From positions 4,741,481 to 4,805,480 of the forward strand of contig NC_037259.1 in NCBI RefSeq assembly GCF_000002425.4: a stretch of DNA of 64,000 nt, given 5' to 3'. Both the position numbers and the translations under genes were made by a program. This DNA is from Physcomitrium patens (Eukaryota > Streptophyta > Bryopsida > Funariales > Funariaceae). The notes beneath the pieces were generated by a model. It ran no database searches. It was not told the origin of the DNA and saw only the letters and a list, made by a program, of their open reading frames with translations. Positions 53,351-64,000 of this stretch are shown in pieces; positions within the stretch are counted from its first letter, which is position 1; the number at the start of each line of letters is the position of its first letter.

Positions 53351-56300
53351 CTATGCCTTGCTAGAGTACGACATTGACCATCGAGGTTGAGATAACTGGT
53401 CATAGTCAAGTTCTCCTTGATCGAAGGCTTGGAGTTGCCCCAAGAGAGACAGATCTGAGGGTGATGCAACTAAAAACTCAGGAGGCACATCGGGAATGTC
53501 ACCGTAGTCGATACTGAAGCTACTCTCAGAAACAGCACCACCATTACTCCGCGAGGTTAACGAAGAAAACGCAGAAGAATTTGAAAATTCTCCTCCCCAC
53601 TTGTTCACAAGATGACTCCTTCCTACGTCTACGCCTCCCAAACCAGGACCCAAATCATCAGAACCTCGCAGATTACTCATTGACATTGCCGTCATTGGCT
53701 CACTACCAGCAAGGAGGTTAGTAGAGCCCATGGCAGCAGGCTTAAGTTCAACATGACCCCTCAAGCTGCTCATATTGGGTAGAGTGTCCTTGCTACCACT
53801 CAACAAGGCTGTATAATCAGTGCCCCCGCCACCTCGCTGCCGACTATCGTGTTGGGCCTTCATCAGAAGGTCAAGCTCAAAAGAATCCAGCATCTGAGGC
53901 CCGGTCGGATCAGCTGGGGTTTGTAGGCTCACCAGATCTGTAGTCAGACCCACCCGACTAGCAGTTGTGCCAAGTTGCTTCTGTTGAAGACTTTGAAGCT
54001 GAACCAACGTGTTCAGTGTCGCAGCATCAATTTGTGACCCTCCCCGGTTTAACCCACTTATAGAAGAGATTGCTGCAGCACCACCAAGGTTTAGACCCTT
54101 GGTGCTGGAAGATGCTGTGGGGCGCCCGCCTGGTTGTATTTGCATAGTTCCCCCAAAGGTGCCATTCTCGGCCGCCTGAAATGAGGCTACAGGATGCGGT
54201 TGTGGTGTCACCCCAATCAAGCGCTTCAAATACGATCGATACTTCTGCGCTCAAGCAAACACATTCTAAATAAATCTTACCTTCCAATTGATAAGAAAAC
54301 ATATCTAAGTACTTGTCAGTAGAGAGATACTTTCATTTGAATAAATCAAAAGGTTAGAAAACTAACTTACTTGCAAGTGACTTGCTACGTTTTCTCGTGT
54401 AAGGCCTTGAACGTTCATAATATCTAGTATCTTCCTGGGTACAGCCTCTGCAGAAAAAAATGAAAGTTAGGATCACTCTACGTTTATGGCAAAAACTAAT
54501 TAATGAGGTTTATGAACCCTTTACTGATGTGCGTAGATCTTCTGATTCGCAAAGACGTGTAGCATCTAGATTGGAGCTTACTGTCTACACCCAAGTAGTT
54601 AACAGCGTTGACAAACTGTTGATGAAGCTCAGGGGACCATACGATGCGAGCTTTCTTCAAATTATTCACGTCCTCCACAAGCTGAGTTTCATCTTCCAAC
54701 CTTTCTTTTCTCTTACGTGATGTTGCATCAAAATCTGCATTATCTTGGTGCTTGGGATACTCATCCAACTCCCCCGATTCCTCTTTCGACACCAAAATTG
54801 GTGAAACAAGCTTGCGAACCACATGTTGCCAGATGTTTCTAAGTTCTTCGAGGCGGACAGGTTTTAAGAGATAATCACAAGCGCCATGTTTAATTCCCCT
54901 CATAACAGAATCAATTTCCCCATCTCTTGACATCACTGAAGCCATCAATAAAACGCATTAGCATGGCGAAAACCCCTTCGCTAATAAAAAGATACCCGTA
55001 ACCTAACCCATTGTTCTTAGATTTACACAAAGAGAAATCTTGCAGACAAGGGTTGTAATAGCGGGCCTAGTATGGGATTAGCATTAATTAAAATAAAATT
55101 TTAAAAACTTACATCGTACCCTAGAGAGATCTTAGGATTACTATAAACCACAGCAGCTAATCAACAAAACACAAGCGGAACCGTACGGTATCCTCACTTA
55201 CTTATTACAGGCAAATCCAACTCCAGCCCAATCGCTTCAAGGAGCTTAAAGCCGTCCATGTCTGGCATGTATACATCACTGATAACCAGATCAAAGTAAC
55301 TACGATTCTCTCGTAGCATTGCGAGAGCCTTCGTAGCACTATTACATGTGGTTACTGCGGCACCCAAAAAACAGCCACCAAACATATGTATCAGGGTTGT
55401 ATGTTGGTGGAATCATCTAAAATTGTGGATCTGAAACAGGATTATGATGATTCGCACAGAGATATAGTTGACATAACACTGTAAACAGATCCATTCAAAT
55501 ATACACCCTACTTGTGTAGGATTTCAACGAAATCAAGGCGAGCAAAAGGACACAATATGTAACTTATTCTTATGTTTAATTCAGTCGCTCGAAATCGCTT
55601 TTCAAGTTTTGAACGAACATAAAAGTGTATGTTCAAACTACATGAATATCCAACTAAATGCGGGCAGATCGCAACTTCGCACGACTCAAGCATACCAAAA
55701 AAAGAAAAACTTGATCCCGCTGCCTTATTAAATAAAAGGGAAGCTGGACTCCACGAAATTATTATGGCATGTACCAATAGAAAATCAACCAGGAAAAGAT
55801 TATAATGTCCACACTTCCAGAGAAAGGCACAAGGAACCGATAGAAGGATTGAACTTAAAAGTTAACCCAAATTCACGTTTAAACTCAAACTCGAACTTCA
55901 TAGATGCCATTGTCAAAGTGGACATTCCAACTACCACACTGCAAAGACATTTAAATTATGACAAGGTCACGTAAATTACTTAAACAGCCCTACTCAGTTG
56001 CATTACCTCAAGAATGAACACCTACAATTCGATCCGTGTTTGATCACTCAAAGAACAATACGTATCGCCTCTTTACTTTCATTACTATATAAAGCAGACT
56101 TGGAGGTACGTAAATGAATATGAAAATAAGGAAAATAAAAATGGCATAGATGAAATGGATAGCTCACCAAACGAATTCTCGAGAATTGAGAATGAGACAT
56201 GCAAACAACCCATATAGTTATGGATGCTTACTAAACAATTAAAAATCCAATATCTCTTGAGATCAGACGTAGAATGATCAATAATAGATCAACGGTGTAT

Positions 56301-57364
56301 CGACACACATTGGAAGTAGCGCTAGTGTCAAGGTTTCATTTCCAAAGCTTTCGCAAAAACATATATTTCATTCTGATCATTTTGATGAGTGAAATCTTGC
56401 GTACCGTTGAAAGTAACAAAAAAAGTATACTCAATATGGATGAGCAGCAATTCCCAACCCTGACTTGAACCGCGTCAAGCGGAATCAATCACAAGTAAGG
56501 TCGAGGAAATATCAGAACTCACTTCATAACTCCAACACACTAATGTTCCATGCGATACTTTCACCATACTCGAAAAAACAGAATAATTTGCACGTATCAT
56601 AACGTTTAGACACCACAAAGTTGAGGAACTTATGATATCTGAGAAACCTGATCTCCAAGAGTGAAAACGGATCTAAATGAAACATTTTAAATTTAACAAC
56701 CTGGATAAGTCTTTTCTTTAAATAAAAAGAAGAAAAAATTATAACAGACGACATACAATATACACCACTAAAATATTTAACCACTGAACGGAGCATATTT
56801 TCAGCAACCAGAAACACAGAAGTTCATACTCTACTCCCATGAAGATCGTAGGCACATTTCCCAACGCAAAATCCACCAGGTGAGCAAAGACAGGGGAAAA
56901 TAAAAGAAAAAAATTACAAAAATCGCAACCCTGAAAATGTCTAGGAACCCTCACTTTACCCCCACCCCCACCCCACCACAATGTAATTCTTCCGCCCGGC
57001 CAGCTCCCACACTGATCGAACTTCCAGAATTCCATGCTCAACCACAAACCAGACCGCGGCATCTCTCTCAGCTGAAGTTGCAGCCCATTCCAGGCTAGAT
57101 AAAATCCACACTTCACCTCCCCGTCCTCCCCTGACCCCAACGAGCACTTCCCAACACAACACCTCCTCCCCTCCACTCCCTCAACAAGCTCCCCCGACCT
57201 AAGGAAACGAATATCGGGGGGGGGAGGGAAAACCTCAACTCACCCGCGTACTTGCATTCACGCAGCATGCGCTCGAGAATTTTCAGAATCACGTTGTCGT
57301 CATCGACGACCAGCACCTTGAGCCCCGCGGGGGAGAAGCCCTCGGGGTGCGCCAGCCGCTCCAT
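53351..57364 (-). CDS. Type-B response regulator (receiver plus GARP/Myb-like DNA-binding domain)
   Basis: Five exons, 57244-57364, 55202-55354, 54582-54935, 54371-54447 and 53351-54244, give 532 residues (1599 nt). The start is the ATG at 57362-57364. The receiver domain spans about residues 15-130, with the acidic cluster DDD at 21-23, the phospho-acceptor Asp67 in [11 protein letters not shown] and the conserved Lys116 in LLKPVR. A Lys/Arg-rich linker leads to the GARP domain at 185-244: [19 protein letters not shown], then [18 protein letters not shown]. The C-terminal 290 residues are Gly/Ser/Gln-rich with an acidic patch, as in type-B activation domains. In land plants these proteins receive phosphate from HPt proteins in the cytokinin phosphorelay and activate genes directly. 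Intron 1 (1.9 kb) splits the receiver after the first helix. No key residue is missing, so the protein should be functional. Confidence 0.95.
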
Positions 57365-57897
57365 CCTGCCCTCCACCACTCCCACCACCACCCCTCCCGC
57401 AAACGCCAGCGGCTCACTCCTGACGTCGTCGTCTTAGTCGTCGTCTACCCTCTCTTCCTCTCCCTTCTCCTCCACTCCCTTCCTTCTCCTCTCCCTTCCT
57501 TCTCCTCCTCTCCCCAACCTGCACACCTTCCGCAAACCTCCCCTCTCCCTACACTAACGCCATACTCGCTCTCTCAAATCCCCGATTCTCGAACCCCTTG
57601 TCACCTTCTCGTCCAGATCTCTGCGAAGTCGTCTCTCTCTCGCACCCATGTAGGCACCGTCCCCAGGCATTACTACTCCACCCCAGCCTAGTCTAGTCGA
57701 GTCGAGTCGAGGCTACCGATCACCCTCCTCCCGGTCTCCCAGGCTCATCGCTCGCCAGGCTCTACTCCACCACCCTAATATCCCACCCCAAGCGACCTAG
57801 TCTCCCACTCCATACCACAACAACCCCCGACATAGAGAGCTCCCTTTTCGCTCGCCACCGTCCGATCCTTGCTGCGCCTCCGGCTCTGGCCTTGGCC
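57365..57897 (-). promoter_or_regulatory. Leader and promoter of the type-B regulator, shared with a divergent ORF
   Basis: A GC-rich, CT-rich stretch (TCTCCTYC-type runs at 57460-57520) lies between the regulator's ATG (minus) and the ATG at 57898 (plus). It likely holds the 5' UTR of the regulator. CT-rich tracts of this type are common in plant leaders. Confidence 0.4.
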
Positions 57898-58095
57898 ATG
57901 GGAACGGCGCTCCCGATTCCGATGCCGCTCCTCCTCCGTCTCCCCTTCTTCTTCCTCCTGTGTCTGCTGCTCGTCCATAGATCCTGTGGGACCGGGACTC
58001 TCCTTCCGGCGCCCCCCTTTCGATTCCATTCCCTTCCCTTGCCAGCTTTCTCATTTCTTTCTTGTGTCATCGGAAGTGGATTTTTAGATGCGTAA
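57898..58095 (+). CDS. Orphan ORF with signal peptide (65 aa)
   Basis: The ATG at 57898 opens MGTALPIPMPLLLRLPFFFL followed by LCLLLVHRSCGTGTLLPAPP, an n-region with one Arg, a long hydrophobic core and a likely cleavage after the Ser-Cys-Gly region. The frame ends at TAA 58093-58095, and the DNA turns AT-rich right after a TTC repeat at 58129-58154. It could be the first exon of a secreted or receptor-type gene whose remainder is lost or spliced to distant DNA, or a chance ORF in a CT-rich divergent leader. No family was recognised. Confidence 0.35.
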   Translation: MGTALPIPMPLLLRLPFFFLLCLLLVHRSCGTGTLLPAPPFRFHSLPLPAFSFLSCVIGSGFLDA

Positions 58096-60508
58096 CTAGA
58101 TACGCGAATCAACCTCACCTTCCCTGTGCTTCTTCTTCTTCTTCTTCTTCTTCTGTTGGTTATTTTTGTAACTGACCCGTTATTGTGGTGCTATCTTACA
58201 CAACAATATTTAAGTGTATGTGTGTGTAGAATATGGTGTGGAATAGAATATTCTCATGTTACTTTACATGAAATAGATCTTGTTTATGTTTTTGTTAGTG
58301 TTATTTTAATTGAAACTGGTGTGGTAGGTGTTATTCTTTGTTGAGACGTTAGAGCAAAGATTAAGTGAATTTACTCTCATTGTTTTTCGCATGTTTTTTT
58401 TACCTTACTCTAATATGATTTAAATGTATTTTAAGTAAATATATTATAAAGCATTGTGGTTTTCTAACTTTTTTTTAACCAATGATTTGGTGATATTATG
58501 TAATATTTGGACCAATTGTAATTAAGATGTAAAACAGATTTTTTAAAAATTGAAATTTAATGAAAATAATAATAATAATCAGAGTATGTAAGTAAAAAAT
58601 TTCTTAACATTCACAATTTTAGAGGGTAGTGATAAAGTGCAAAAAAAAAAGTAAATAAATAAATTATTTCTAATTCTTTCAGCTATAAATTTTATTTTAT
58701 GTTCTGTTCACACTTCTTTCTTTTTTTTTTTTCTTTTTTTTTTTCCTTCTAATTTGAATGTATATTGACTCTTTTACATGTGAGTCATGGATATCAATAC
58801 CATCTTAATAATGGATAGATACATAATGTTTTTTATTTTTATTTTTATTTATTAATGCAATTAATGTATCAAGTTTATGTATGTGTTAAGTACAATAAAA
58901 ACAAAATTTATTCAAATGAAAATTCAAAGATAAAAATGGTAATATAATATATACAAATGGCTTTTTACAACGTTAAATTTAGACTCCCCTAGCATATTAA
59001 CATTTAACAACTATTTTCTCACACTATATATAAAATCTATGTCTTTAATATTTTTTTAATAAGGTTTTTTGTCTACATAAAGCATGTATTTATTTATGAT
59101 TATATGTGTTATGTTTGTAATTTACTTATGTAAATTGTCTATAAGACCACCCAAATAATAGAAATACATAGGTTGTTGGTAAATTACATATTCTTTGGAT
59201 TATTTACTTAAATATTTTATTGAAAGGATCTTGCATTGGAATACGACTCAATTTTTTGTTTAATGTCTACAATTTCAAGTATTTTAATAGCTCTAAGAAA
59301 ATGATCTTAATAAAGTTACAAAATGAAAAAAATATATCTTTTTTTGTAGGTTTGGTATAGATTAAGGTTTATTAAAGAAGTGCATCTATGTCCAACAATT
59401 GAACAAGAACTTTGCAATATTACAAAAAAAAATATTATTTCAAAGCAATGAATTATAAACTATTAATTTAAAAAATAGATATCAAATTATTCTTAATAAA
59501 TATATTTGATGTTGCTATACCACAATCTATAAAGACTATAATATTACAAATAAATTGTTTCTTAACTATAACACTTTAATAGTATTATACAAAGTTTTAT
59601 CTTTTGTCCCATTTCTAATTTAATTCTAAGAAGCTAGTACCTAGATTTGTCAAAGTTTATACTAGACATCAAATCAAAATAGAAGTTTACCACAAGTTCA
59701 CTAATTATATTTTATTTTTTTATAAAAATCACTATTTTTTTTTATAAAAATCAATCATATGTGATATCCTTTCTTTGTCATCTTTTTTCATATTTATCCT
59801 TGTCATTCTCATCACCAAACAATATTTCTTCACAAAATCAATTGCTACATCAATGGTATAATTGGTGGAATTTTGAAAAGTAGAGTAAGGAATGAAGTAC
59901 TAGAATTTTAATTGCAAGATAAATGTTTTTAACAATAACCCACCTAAATCCAATTTTTTTAATTAACCTCTACAATTAGAATTGCAATATTGTAAATAAA
60001 CTTGGAAGAGGCTATATAAAACTTTATGTATGACTTTACAAATAATTCTCTTCTTCTCACCAAATAGCTTCAAGATGATGTGTTTGATGTTTGATGCATT
60101 AATCTTCTTTACCAAACCATTGATACTCTTCTATATTGCTTTATATGTCATCCTAATATAATCAATTCTGTTCTTTTAAAAGTCACAACTAAGGGATTAT
60201 GAAAAAGCTTGAGTTTGATGGTAGTTTCTTTTTTAGGTATAAAGATAATCTACCTAGACCCTTAAAAAAAAATAAAAATAAAAAAAATCTATAATTAATA
60301 AAAGATTATATTCATTTTTTGATTTTAAAATTTTAAAATTTTCTTTTTGATGAAATGTTTGTATGATATAATAAAATAAATTAGTGCAAATATCTAACTG
60401 ACAAATCATTTTTTTTTTCTTTTAATTTTAATGTTTTGATTCTGGTTAGATTGGAACATAGTGAAGTATATGAATTTGACTTATCTTATAATTTTGTGAT
60501 TTATGTGA
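58096..60508. other. AT-rich spacer
   Basis: No supported gene. The sequence is very AT-rich with short A/T runs and TTC repeat at its left edge. Translations are Phe/Ile/Lys/Asn-rich with many stops. Confidence 0.7.
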
Positions 60509-60537
60509 TTAACATTAGGGAAAATATCATACATACC
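60509..60537 (+). repeat. Left target duplication and terminal inverted repeat
   Basis: Nine-base TTAACATTA followed by the 20-bp inverted terminus that pairs with 61911-61930. Confidence 0.75.
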
Positions 60538-61008
60538 GTGTATGCTGCTCGTGTTAGACCGAATTCTTTTGCATACTTCCTCAGCGCAGGAGGTCGGTCA
60601 GACAAGATCCCCTGATGCATGAGAAACACGACAAAACTCACACGATCACAAACCAGGGTCGAATTGCTCCCCATACGAGGCGCAACAGAGCGTGGGCTGC
60701 GGCTTGTAAAGTTTGTGAACACTTGGATTTGTCTTGGGAAGCTTCTGCTTAGTGTAGAGGCTGTAGAATGATACCAGATTCTGGTGCAAGGGATATCGTG
60801 TGATGTGAAGACATGAATCTTCTCAGTCGGCAGTATTTGTAGCACAAATTACAGTACCTCGTTTTCGTGGCAACCTAATTTCTTCCAATCAGGTGCACCA
60901 CGCGGTTCTATTGCGATGCGAAGGTGATGAACCAATGTTTCGCAAGGTGGCGCTGACTATAGGTTTGTTGTCTCAGCTACATCAGGATTTGTTAGTCAGA
61001 CATTTGCA

Positions 61009-61023
61009 GGGGGGGGGGGGGGG
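61009..61023 (+). repeat. G15 homopolymer
   Basis: Fifteen consecutive G residues inside the Pack-MULE-like element, shortly before the aquaporin fragment. Prone to sequencing error. Confidence 0.9.
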
Positions 61024-61101
61024 TCAGGGGTCGCAATGCACTCGGCTCACGATGATGAGAACTTGAAGATAACACATAGCTGCTCTTTGTCACAATTTCA
61101 G

Positions 61102-61489
61102 TGTGGAGAATTAGCTGAAATCGCAGTTGGTTCAGCGGTTGCCTTGTGCGCTCTCATGGCAGGGTACGTCAACACTCTTCTGCAGTCAGCTTCAAGCACT
61201 GTTCTGTAACTAAACCAACTATTAGGATGGATTGAGTCTACTTCTACAGCACAAATTCGCTATAAAATTTACCGACGCCAACATCATGAATGAATCTATG
61301 TTATGTGACAGGTCCATATCGGGGGCGACCTCGCTGGGTCCAGCTATAGCCTCAGGGAATTATCACTCCCTGTGGGTGTACATGACTGGTCCCACAAACG
61401 GCGCTCTCATGGGGATGCTGGCATACGCCTACCAGAGCAGGCAATGCAATGCGCCTGCGACAAATCAGCGAAAATTTTCCGCCGTCTGA
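61102..61489 (+). pseudogene. NIP-type aquaporin fragment lacking the second NPA motif
   Basis: Two exons, 61102-61163 and 61312-61489, join in frame with an ATTTCAG acceptor before the first. The product reads CGELAEIAVGSAVALCALMAG, then SISGATSLGPAIASGNYHSLWVY and TNGALMGMLAYAY, ending at TGA 61487-61489. This is the last third of a nodulin-26-like intrinsic protein: helix 5, loop E and helix 6. Where active NIPs have SGxSMNPxRxLGPA, this copy has SGATSLGPA, so the five residues that include NPA are missing exactly between otherwise well-matching blocks. The first two thirds of the channel are absent. It lies inside the Pack-MULE-like element, so a captured and degenerated fragment is inferred. 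It cannot form a water or metalloid channel. Confidence 0.75.
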
Positions 61490-61910
61490 TGATCGATTAT
61501 ACGCTAAACGAAGTGTGCACGTTTGTTGATTTCTTCTCGGTGGGCAAGCTCGACGACTGCCTTGAGCTTTAGTGGCAAGTTCTTAAGGCAGCGTATAAAG
61601 TTGGGCAATCCATCTTCTGTTTAGGTATCCAGAATAAGAAACAGTGAAGTGAAGTCAACAAATTGTTGGTTAAACCGCTGCTGCAGGGTGTTTATACATC
61701 TGTTTTCTGTCACAATACTCGGCCGTGTCCATGTTGTGAGGTGCCTAACATGTGAGGCAAAGTGCCGCGCCGAAATCTCTGCGGCACGCGCTTTGTGCCC
61801 CAGTTCAAACTAAAAAAAAAACAGGAAATAAATAGATTATTAGGTTGAAGTGCAAATTTGCAATTATCACAAAAGGGAGGGGTAGATTTGATATTCTGGC
61901 AAATTTCAGG

Positions 61911-61939
61911 GGTATGTATGATGTTTTCCTTTAACATAA
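61911..61939 (-). repeat. Right terminal inverted repeat and target duplication
   Basis: Twenty-base inverted terminus (GGTATGTATGATGTTTTCCT) followed by TTAACATAA, which matches the left-side duplication at 8 of 9 bases. Confidence 0.75.
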
Positions 61940-62930
61940 TAATCTAAAATATTTATAAAATGAATTTCTAAAATAAAATGCTTTAATTTACTGATATTAA
62001 ATTATAAAGTATACCATATGTAAAAATAAATAAAGTATATTAGATAGAACTTAGATTTGTTTATATTTCTATTTTTGAACCTTTGAAGTTCGATATTTAC
62101 ATTTTTAAATTTTACTTAATTTAAAATTTGAAAGATAATAATAAAATAAAACTAGTTTAGAAATAATTTAAAGGTAGTTTTTAGTGTGTATATAAATATA
62201 AATATATATACATATATTGAATACAAACTGTTCAAACGATTCAGCTCACAACCCTTTCATTTAATTTGTTACCCCTGACTGTTGATGTTGTCTTGTCAAA
62301 GACTCTTGATGTTGTCTTACGTTTTTTTAAAAAAATTACATGATTTTCCTTCATTTCTTAAAATATCAAAATGCTTGTCTATAAAATTGTTTACTTTGTT
62401 TAAATATAGAAATGATTTAAACAGAGAATTTATCTGAACTTCAAAAATCTATAGAGGTAACACTGGACCTGGTTGTTATCTTCGAATTCAGAATGAAGCA
62501 CATATTTCTCAAATAGAACATAATGATACACTTGATTATTGCTTCATAATAATTCTTGTAAGAGAGTCAAACTAAGTTCACAAACCTACCAGCGACGAGA
62601 CACCGACGACGACGACGACTTTACCGAAAAGTCGAGTGTCGGTGAAGTCACGATACGATGGCTTTTTAATCGGAGCACCACTTGGTTAACGAAGAGAAAA
62701 GGGCAGAAACCAACTGCCGTCAGTTGGCATGCAGTTACGCTTGTGTCATTCCCCTACTTGCTCGTCCTTCATGCCTTCCCCTTCCCTTCCCTTCACTTCA
62801 TTCTCATTTCATCTTCATGTGAAGAACTGCTTCATCACTCCGGCTGGCTTGTTGCCTCGTTCCTTCGCTTTACGCTTCGCCCCCTCATCCCATACGCCTC
62901 GCTTGTGCATCTTCGCGCAGGGAAGAAGGC
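61940..62930. other. AT-rich spacer, then GC-richer upstream DNA
   Basis: 61,940-62,560 is AT-rich and empty. From about 62,580 the DNA is gene-like with a GAC repeat (62602-62620); it probably contains the promoter and leader of a plus-strand transcript. Confidence 0.45.
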
Positions 62931-62980
62931 ATGGAGGACGAGCAAGCGGGCATACTGGACGCGCCGCAGCGTATTCCCAG
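62931..62980 (+). CDS. Candidate first coding exon of an unresolved plus-strand gene
   Basis: After a CGCAG the sequence GGCATGG gives an ATG at 62931 and the short acidic peptide MEDEQAGILDAPQRIPR up to a possible donor CCCAG|GTGTTT at 62981. A second possible donor CGCC|GTGAGT lies at 63121. No following exon was identified before the window ends, so this may equally be part of a 5' UTR. Confidence 0.25.
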
Positions 62981-63691
62981 GTGTTTCAGAAATTTAACGT
63001 CAGGCTGCTTTTCACTACTCTCTTGACCTCTTGCTCAACGACACTCTTGAATCTATGTGGCTCTATTCTGAGTGGTGGTTTATTGCGCCCGCTGAAGGTT
63101 GGCATAAGGTTGACAGCGCCGTGAGTTGTTTGAGGTTGTTTCGGGATTTGTGAGTGCAGTTTTATGGATTCTGTGATGTCGGAATCTCTCCGTAGTCCTC
63201 CACGGTTTGTGGATCTTTCCGTGCAGATGGTGTGATGTGCAAGCTGCTTTGAACTATGCAAGTTGTAAAGTCAGAAGTATGTACTGGATTCACAAGGCAA
63301 TTTCAGGTTGCGGCAGATTTGTTTTCGTCGTTGCTAAGATGTTCAGGGACTCTATTGCGAATTAGCCACTAGTTTAGTACTGTTAAAATGGAACAGAAAG
63401 CGGGACGCAGAGAGTGATTGTAGGTTTATGAAAGAATTTCGCGCATCAATGAATAGCCGCGGAGTCGCTCTCTGTAGAATTTTTTATGGTTAGGAACCTC
63501 AGAAAAATTACATCTCTTATGGAGCAATTTCGCTAACTTTACGGTCCGTGACACGTAGCTGTTGAACATCTGCGGCCTAGGGGGTTTACACGAAGTTTTT
63601 GATGGTTTGGATATTGTTGAGAGACGCTAGGTATCAGCTTTTTTATGCAGTTTTTAGAATGCCTTGTGGTGACCACCACAATGAAGGAGAC
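62981..63691. other. Unassigned gene-like stretch
   Basis: Composition is moderate. There is no open frame with splice support on either strand. It may be intron of the plus-strand candidate and 3' UTR of the minus-strand partial gene. Confidence 0.35.
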
Positions 63692-64000
63692 TCAAACGTC
63701 GACACCATAAAGCGTGAAGTAGCTGGATACCAGATGTTGAGCTACGGCACCTGAACCTGTCTGCACATCGGCCACAGGAGAGAGTGATGACCGGACTAGT
63801 GTGTACACGAAGGATTTTGGTAGTGAAAGGAAGATTACAAACAGCTCATATCTCTGCACGCCATCCTCAACCACAGCTGTAAATTTTCGGATGGTGGAGC
63901 CATGGAACTCCCACAACTCTACCGGCGCCACCCCTGAGAATTGCCATAGCCGTTTGCCATCTGGACTAGCCTCAAATGTTGCAATCGCGACTGACACAAA
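63692..64000 (-). CDS. 3' end of an unidentified minus-strand gene (partial)
   Basis: The minus strand is open from the window edge to a stop at 63692-63694, about 102 codons. It reads ...VSVAIATFEASPDGKRLWQF, then SGVAPVELWEFHGSTIRKFT and AVVEDGVQRYELFVIFLSL. The middle is coding-like, with mixed hydrophobic strands and charged turns. The family was not recognised. The piece SPDGKRLWQFSG resembles a beta-propeller or beta-rich repeat, but this is only a resemblance. Its start lies outside the window. Confidence 0.45.
   Translation of the reverse strand, partial: FVSVAIATFEASPDGKRLWQFSGVAPVELWEFHGSTIRKFTAVVEDGVQRYELFVIFLSLPKSFVYTLVRSSLSPVADVQTGSGAVAQHLVSSYFTLYGVDV

Larger units (their letters stand above)
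60518..61930 (+). mobile_element. Pack-MULE-like non-autonomous element (1.41 kb) carrying gene fragments
   Basis: The left end is GGGAAAATATCATACATACC (60518-60537). The reverse complement of the right end (61930-61911) is AGGAAAACATCATACATACC, so 18 of 20 terminal bases match. Flanking 9-mers are TTAACATTA (60509-60517) and TTAACATAA (61931-61939), 8 of 9 identical. A 9-bp duplication and GGGAAAA-type ends are typical of Mutator-like elements. The interior has clearly higher GC than the AT-rich DNA on both sides, and it contains two exons of a NIP aquaporin but no transposase. Capture of host gene exons and introns by such an element (Pack-MULE) is the best explanation. A G15 run lies at 61009-61023 and a GTGCCGC/GCGGCAC hairpin at 61762-61787. 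Confidence 0.72.

Noticed and set aside
60501-60845. Minus-strand 114-codon ORF at the left end of the Pack-MULE-like element
   Set aside because: It runs out through the terminal inverted repeat into flanking DNA and has no domain; a second captured fragment is possible but not supported.
62539-63124. Plus-strand ORFs of 131-152 codons
   Set aside because: No family resemblance and they run across likely leader and splice sites; more likely 5' UTR or non-coding.

Overview
The window reads as nuclear DNA of a land plant, most likely a bryophyte and probably a moss. This is an inference from three things: plant-specific families (chloroplast FtsH12-like protease, group IId WRKY, type-B response regulator, plant SC35), short GT-AG introns, and gene islands of moderate GC separated by extremely AT-rich intergenic DNA full of (AT)n tracts and old transposons. 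No organism-specific marker was found, and no rRNA, tRNA, CRISPR array or bacterial-style operon was seen.

Layout, left to right. 1-2.7 kb: AT-rich spacer with a diverged direct repeat. 3.7-11.1 kb (-): 18-exon gene for an FtsH12-type AAA-ATPase/metalloprotease of the chloroplast envelope. 11.1-13.6 kb: spacer with a ~114-bp tandem duplication. 13.7-16.4 kb (+): a previously hidden 9-exon, AT-rich gene for a 367-aa coiled-coil protein that I cannot assign. 17.7-22.6 kb (+): group IId WRKY factor with its 5' and 3' flanks. 23.6-24.1 kb (+): S-protein homologue (SPH) whose signal peptide and domain lie in different frames. 24.7-26.2 kb (-): decayed hAT transposase. 27.4-30.8 kb (+): SC35-type SR splicing factor. 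33.2-39.6 kb (+): decayed Ty1/copia retrotransposon with an LTR-like nested insertion. 41.4-43.4 kb (+): coiled-coil protein with a Cys-rich N-terminus. 45.0-49.6 kb (-): PTAR1-like protein with prenyltransferase alpha repeats. 53.4-57.4 kb (-): type-B response regulator. 57.9-58.1 kb (+): orphan signal-peptide ORF at the edge of AT-rich DNA. 60.5-61.9 kb: a compact element with inverted termini and a 9-bp target duplication that contains two exons of a NIP aquaporin (Pack-MULE-like). 62.9 kb (+) and 63.7 kb to the end (-): ends of genes that leave the window or stay unresolved.

The genes are independent transcription units and not a cluster: organelle protein import/turnover (FtsH12), transcription (WRKY, type-B regulator in cytokinin-type phosphorelay), pre-mRNA splicing (SC35) and prenyltransferase-related functions. 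All exon models were built by hand from splice signals and reading-frame continuity; exon sums divisible by three support the FtsH12, WRKY, SC35, type-B regulator and both coiled-coil models. The most notable observations are the Pack-MULE-like element with an aquaporin fragment lacking its NPA motif, the hidden coiled-coil gene, the frame-broken SPH gene and two GC-AG introns that the reading frame requires.
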